From Deltaproteobacteria bacterium (GTDB taxonomy: Bacteria; Myxococcota_A; Polyangia; Haliangiales; Haliangiaceae): a DNA stretch of 64,000 nt. Positions 63,041 through 64,000 of this stretch are shown piece after piece; position 1 is the stretch's first letter; each line of letters opens with the position of its first letter. Location: NCBI GenBank assembly GCA_021413675.1, contig JAIOQA010000409.1:1-64000 (forward strand), in the 5' to 3' direction. The notes beneath the pieces were generated by a model. That model did not search any database, was not told where the DNA came from, and was given only the letters and a program-made list of their open reading frames with translations. The position numbers and the translations under genes were made by a program.

Positions 63041-63999
63041 CCGCCGAGGCCGGGGAGCGCCAGCGCCGCGATCGCCTTCTCGGCATCGCCGGCCGCGGCG
63101 CGCCAGGCGTCGCGCGCGACGTCGGCCTGGGTGCGGCCGGTCTCGGCGATCTCGATGACGGGATCGATGAGCGACAGCGACTGCGGCGCCTCGCGGGCCA
63201 GGCCCGCCTTCGCGATCGCGACCAGCTCGCGGGCGAGATCGCCGACGGTGTGCTTGCCGACCTGGGTCGCGAGGCCGGTGCGCGGGACCTGATCGGAGAG
63301 CGCGAGCCGCTCGTCCCAGCGCAGGTGCTCGGTCAGCGCGATCGCCGCGGCGCGCGCCTCGGTGTCGTAGGTGATCGCGCGGGTGAACGGGCCGAGCGCC
63401 GCGATCATCGGCAGCGATCCGCAATCACAGCCGCGCACCTCGATCAGCTTCTTGAGGCGGACGTCCGGGAACAGGGTCGACAGGTGCAGCGCCCAGTCGG
63501 CCTGGGTCGCGCGCTCGCCGCGCCAGCCATCGCGCAGGAACGTGCGGAAGGTGAGGCCATCGGGCGGCTGATAGCCGCCGCGATAGACGAAGTACAGCGG
63601 CACGTCGAGCGCCCACTCGGCGTAGGCGTTGAAGACATCGTCGCGCTCGAAGACGAAGCGGTTGAGCCCGGCGCGCGCGGTGTCGGTGTCGCGCCAGATC
63701 CACGCGCGGTAGCTCTGCCAGTCGGTGGCCTCGCCATCGACGATCGGCGAGTTGGCCCACAGCGCGGTCAGGATCGAGGTCACCGAGCCGAGCGCGCGCA
63801 GCTTGGCGGCGGCGTCGGCCTCGTCGGAGAAGTCGAGGTTGGTCTGGACCGTCGCGGTCCGCAGCATCATGTCGAGGCCGCGGCTGCCGACGGTCGGCAT
63901 GTACGCGCGCATCACGCGGTAGCGCGCCTTCGGCATCCACGGGATGTCGTCGCGGCGCCCGAACGGCCGCAGGCCGCTCGACAGCCACGCCAGGCCCAT
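63037..63999 (-). CDS. gshA: Glutamate-cysteine ligase, C-terminal part (runs off window)
   Basis: The last 321 residues are visible; the start lies beyond 64000. The family is the plant/alphaproteobacterial-type GCS2 ligase, which forms gamma-glutamylcysteine from Glu, Cys and ATP in glutathione synthesis. Visible landmarks: DDIPWMPKARYRVMRAYMPTVGSRGLDMMLRTATVQTNLDF (in part), TALWANSPIVDGEATDWQSYRAWIW, YAEWALDVPLYFVYRGG, WALHLSTLFPDVRLKKLIEVRGCD. The redox Cys pair GCDCGS resembles the disulfide switch region reported for the plant enzymes, but that is a loose comparison. Confidence 0.93.
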   Translation of the reverse strand: MGLAWLSSGLRPFGRRDDIPWMPKARYRVMRAYMPTVGSRGLDMMLRTATVQTNLDFSDEADAAAKLRALGSVTSILTALWANSPIVDGEATDWQSYRAWIWRDTDTARAGLNRFVFERDDVFNAYAEWALDVPLYFVYRGGYQPPDGLTFRTFLRDGWRGERATQADWALHLSTLFPDVRLKKLIEVRGCDCGSLPMIAALGPFTRAITYDTEARAAAIALTEHLRWDERLALSDQVPRTGLATQVGKHTVGDLARELVAIAKAGLAREAPQSLSLIDPVIEIAETGRTQADVARDAWRAAAGDAEKAIAALALPGLGG

Positions 64000-64000
64000 C

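Overview
The window is very GC-rich DNA (low 70s % by eye) with strong G/C preference at third codon positions. It is rich in lipoproteins with Gly/Ser/Ala linkers, carries a kinase-cyclase-ATPase fusion, a DUF4157 protein and stand-alone oddities. This combination points to a myxobacterium (Myxococcota), most likely of the Haliangium/Kofleria type; the organism is inferred, not proven. No rRNA, tRNA or CRISPR array was seen. Genes are packed tightly, often with ATGA/GTGA overlaps.

Layout. 1-2787: an ArsR-type regulator (cut by the window edge) and a compact three-gene RiPP cluster on the minus strand: a 53-residue Cys-rich precursor, a TfuA-like protein and a YcaO. This is the best candidate for an undescribed natural-product system. 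3049-18065: a beta-glucan utilisation locus. It consists of a minus-strand operon (giant seven-repeat carbohydrate-binding lipoprotein, ROK regulator, GH16 glucanase, family-5 binding protein, two permeases, one ATPase) and a divergent glycoside phosphorylase of about 1155 residues. The shared control region holds two matching operator-like sites 84 bp apart, one inside the phosphorylase promoter. 18144-25393: small lipoproteins, a kinase fusion broken by an in-frame TAG, and an NADP-dependent oxidoreductase. 25394-26639: no convincing gene, but a roughly 0.9 kb segment full of GNRA-capped hairpins on the plus strand, which looks like a large structured RNA or a decayed intron. 26640-31440: a DUF4157 (eCIS-associated) protein with a novel C-terminal repeat, and a lipoprotein with ExbD-like domains.

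31553-43439 is mostly redox, repair and housekeeping: FMN reductase, peroxiredoxin, MBL hydrolase, MsrA, MAPEG protein, an orphan phenylalanyl-tRNA-synthetase-like protein, lipoproteins, a ceramidase-like hydrolase, a carboxypeptidase-regulatory-like repeat protein, and pruA broken by an in-frame TAG. 43605-49534 is a tandem duplication of large repeat proteins ending in PDZ domains. 49552-54482 holds a sulfatase-superfamily lipoprotein, FdhD and a YwfO-type HD phosphohydrolase. 54619-55926 is a kinase with a zinc ribbon in visibly AT-richer DNA (likely transferred), followed by a decayed stretch. 56484-64000 holds small membrane and exported proteins, a 2-oxoglutarate oxygenase, two lipoproteins and the end of glutamate-cysteine ligase.

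A pattern across the window is a TANNNT hexamer 5-8 nt upstream of the start codon, in most cases with no Shine-Dalgarno sequence. It occurs at about ten genes, which suggests that leaderless transcripts are common here.
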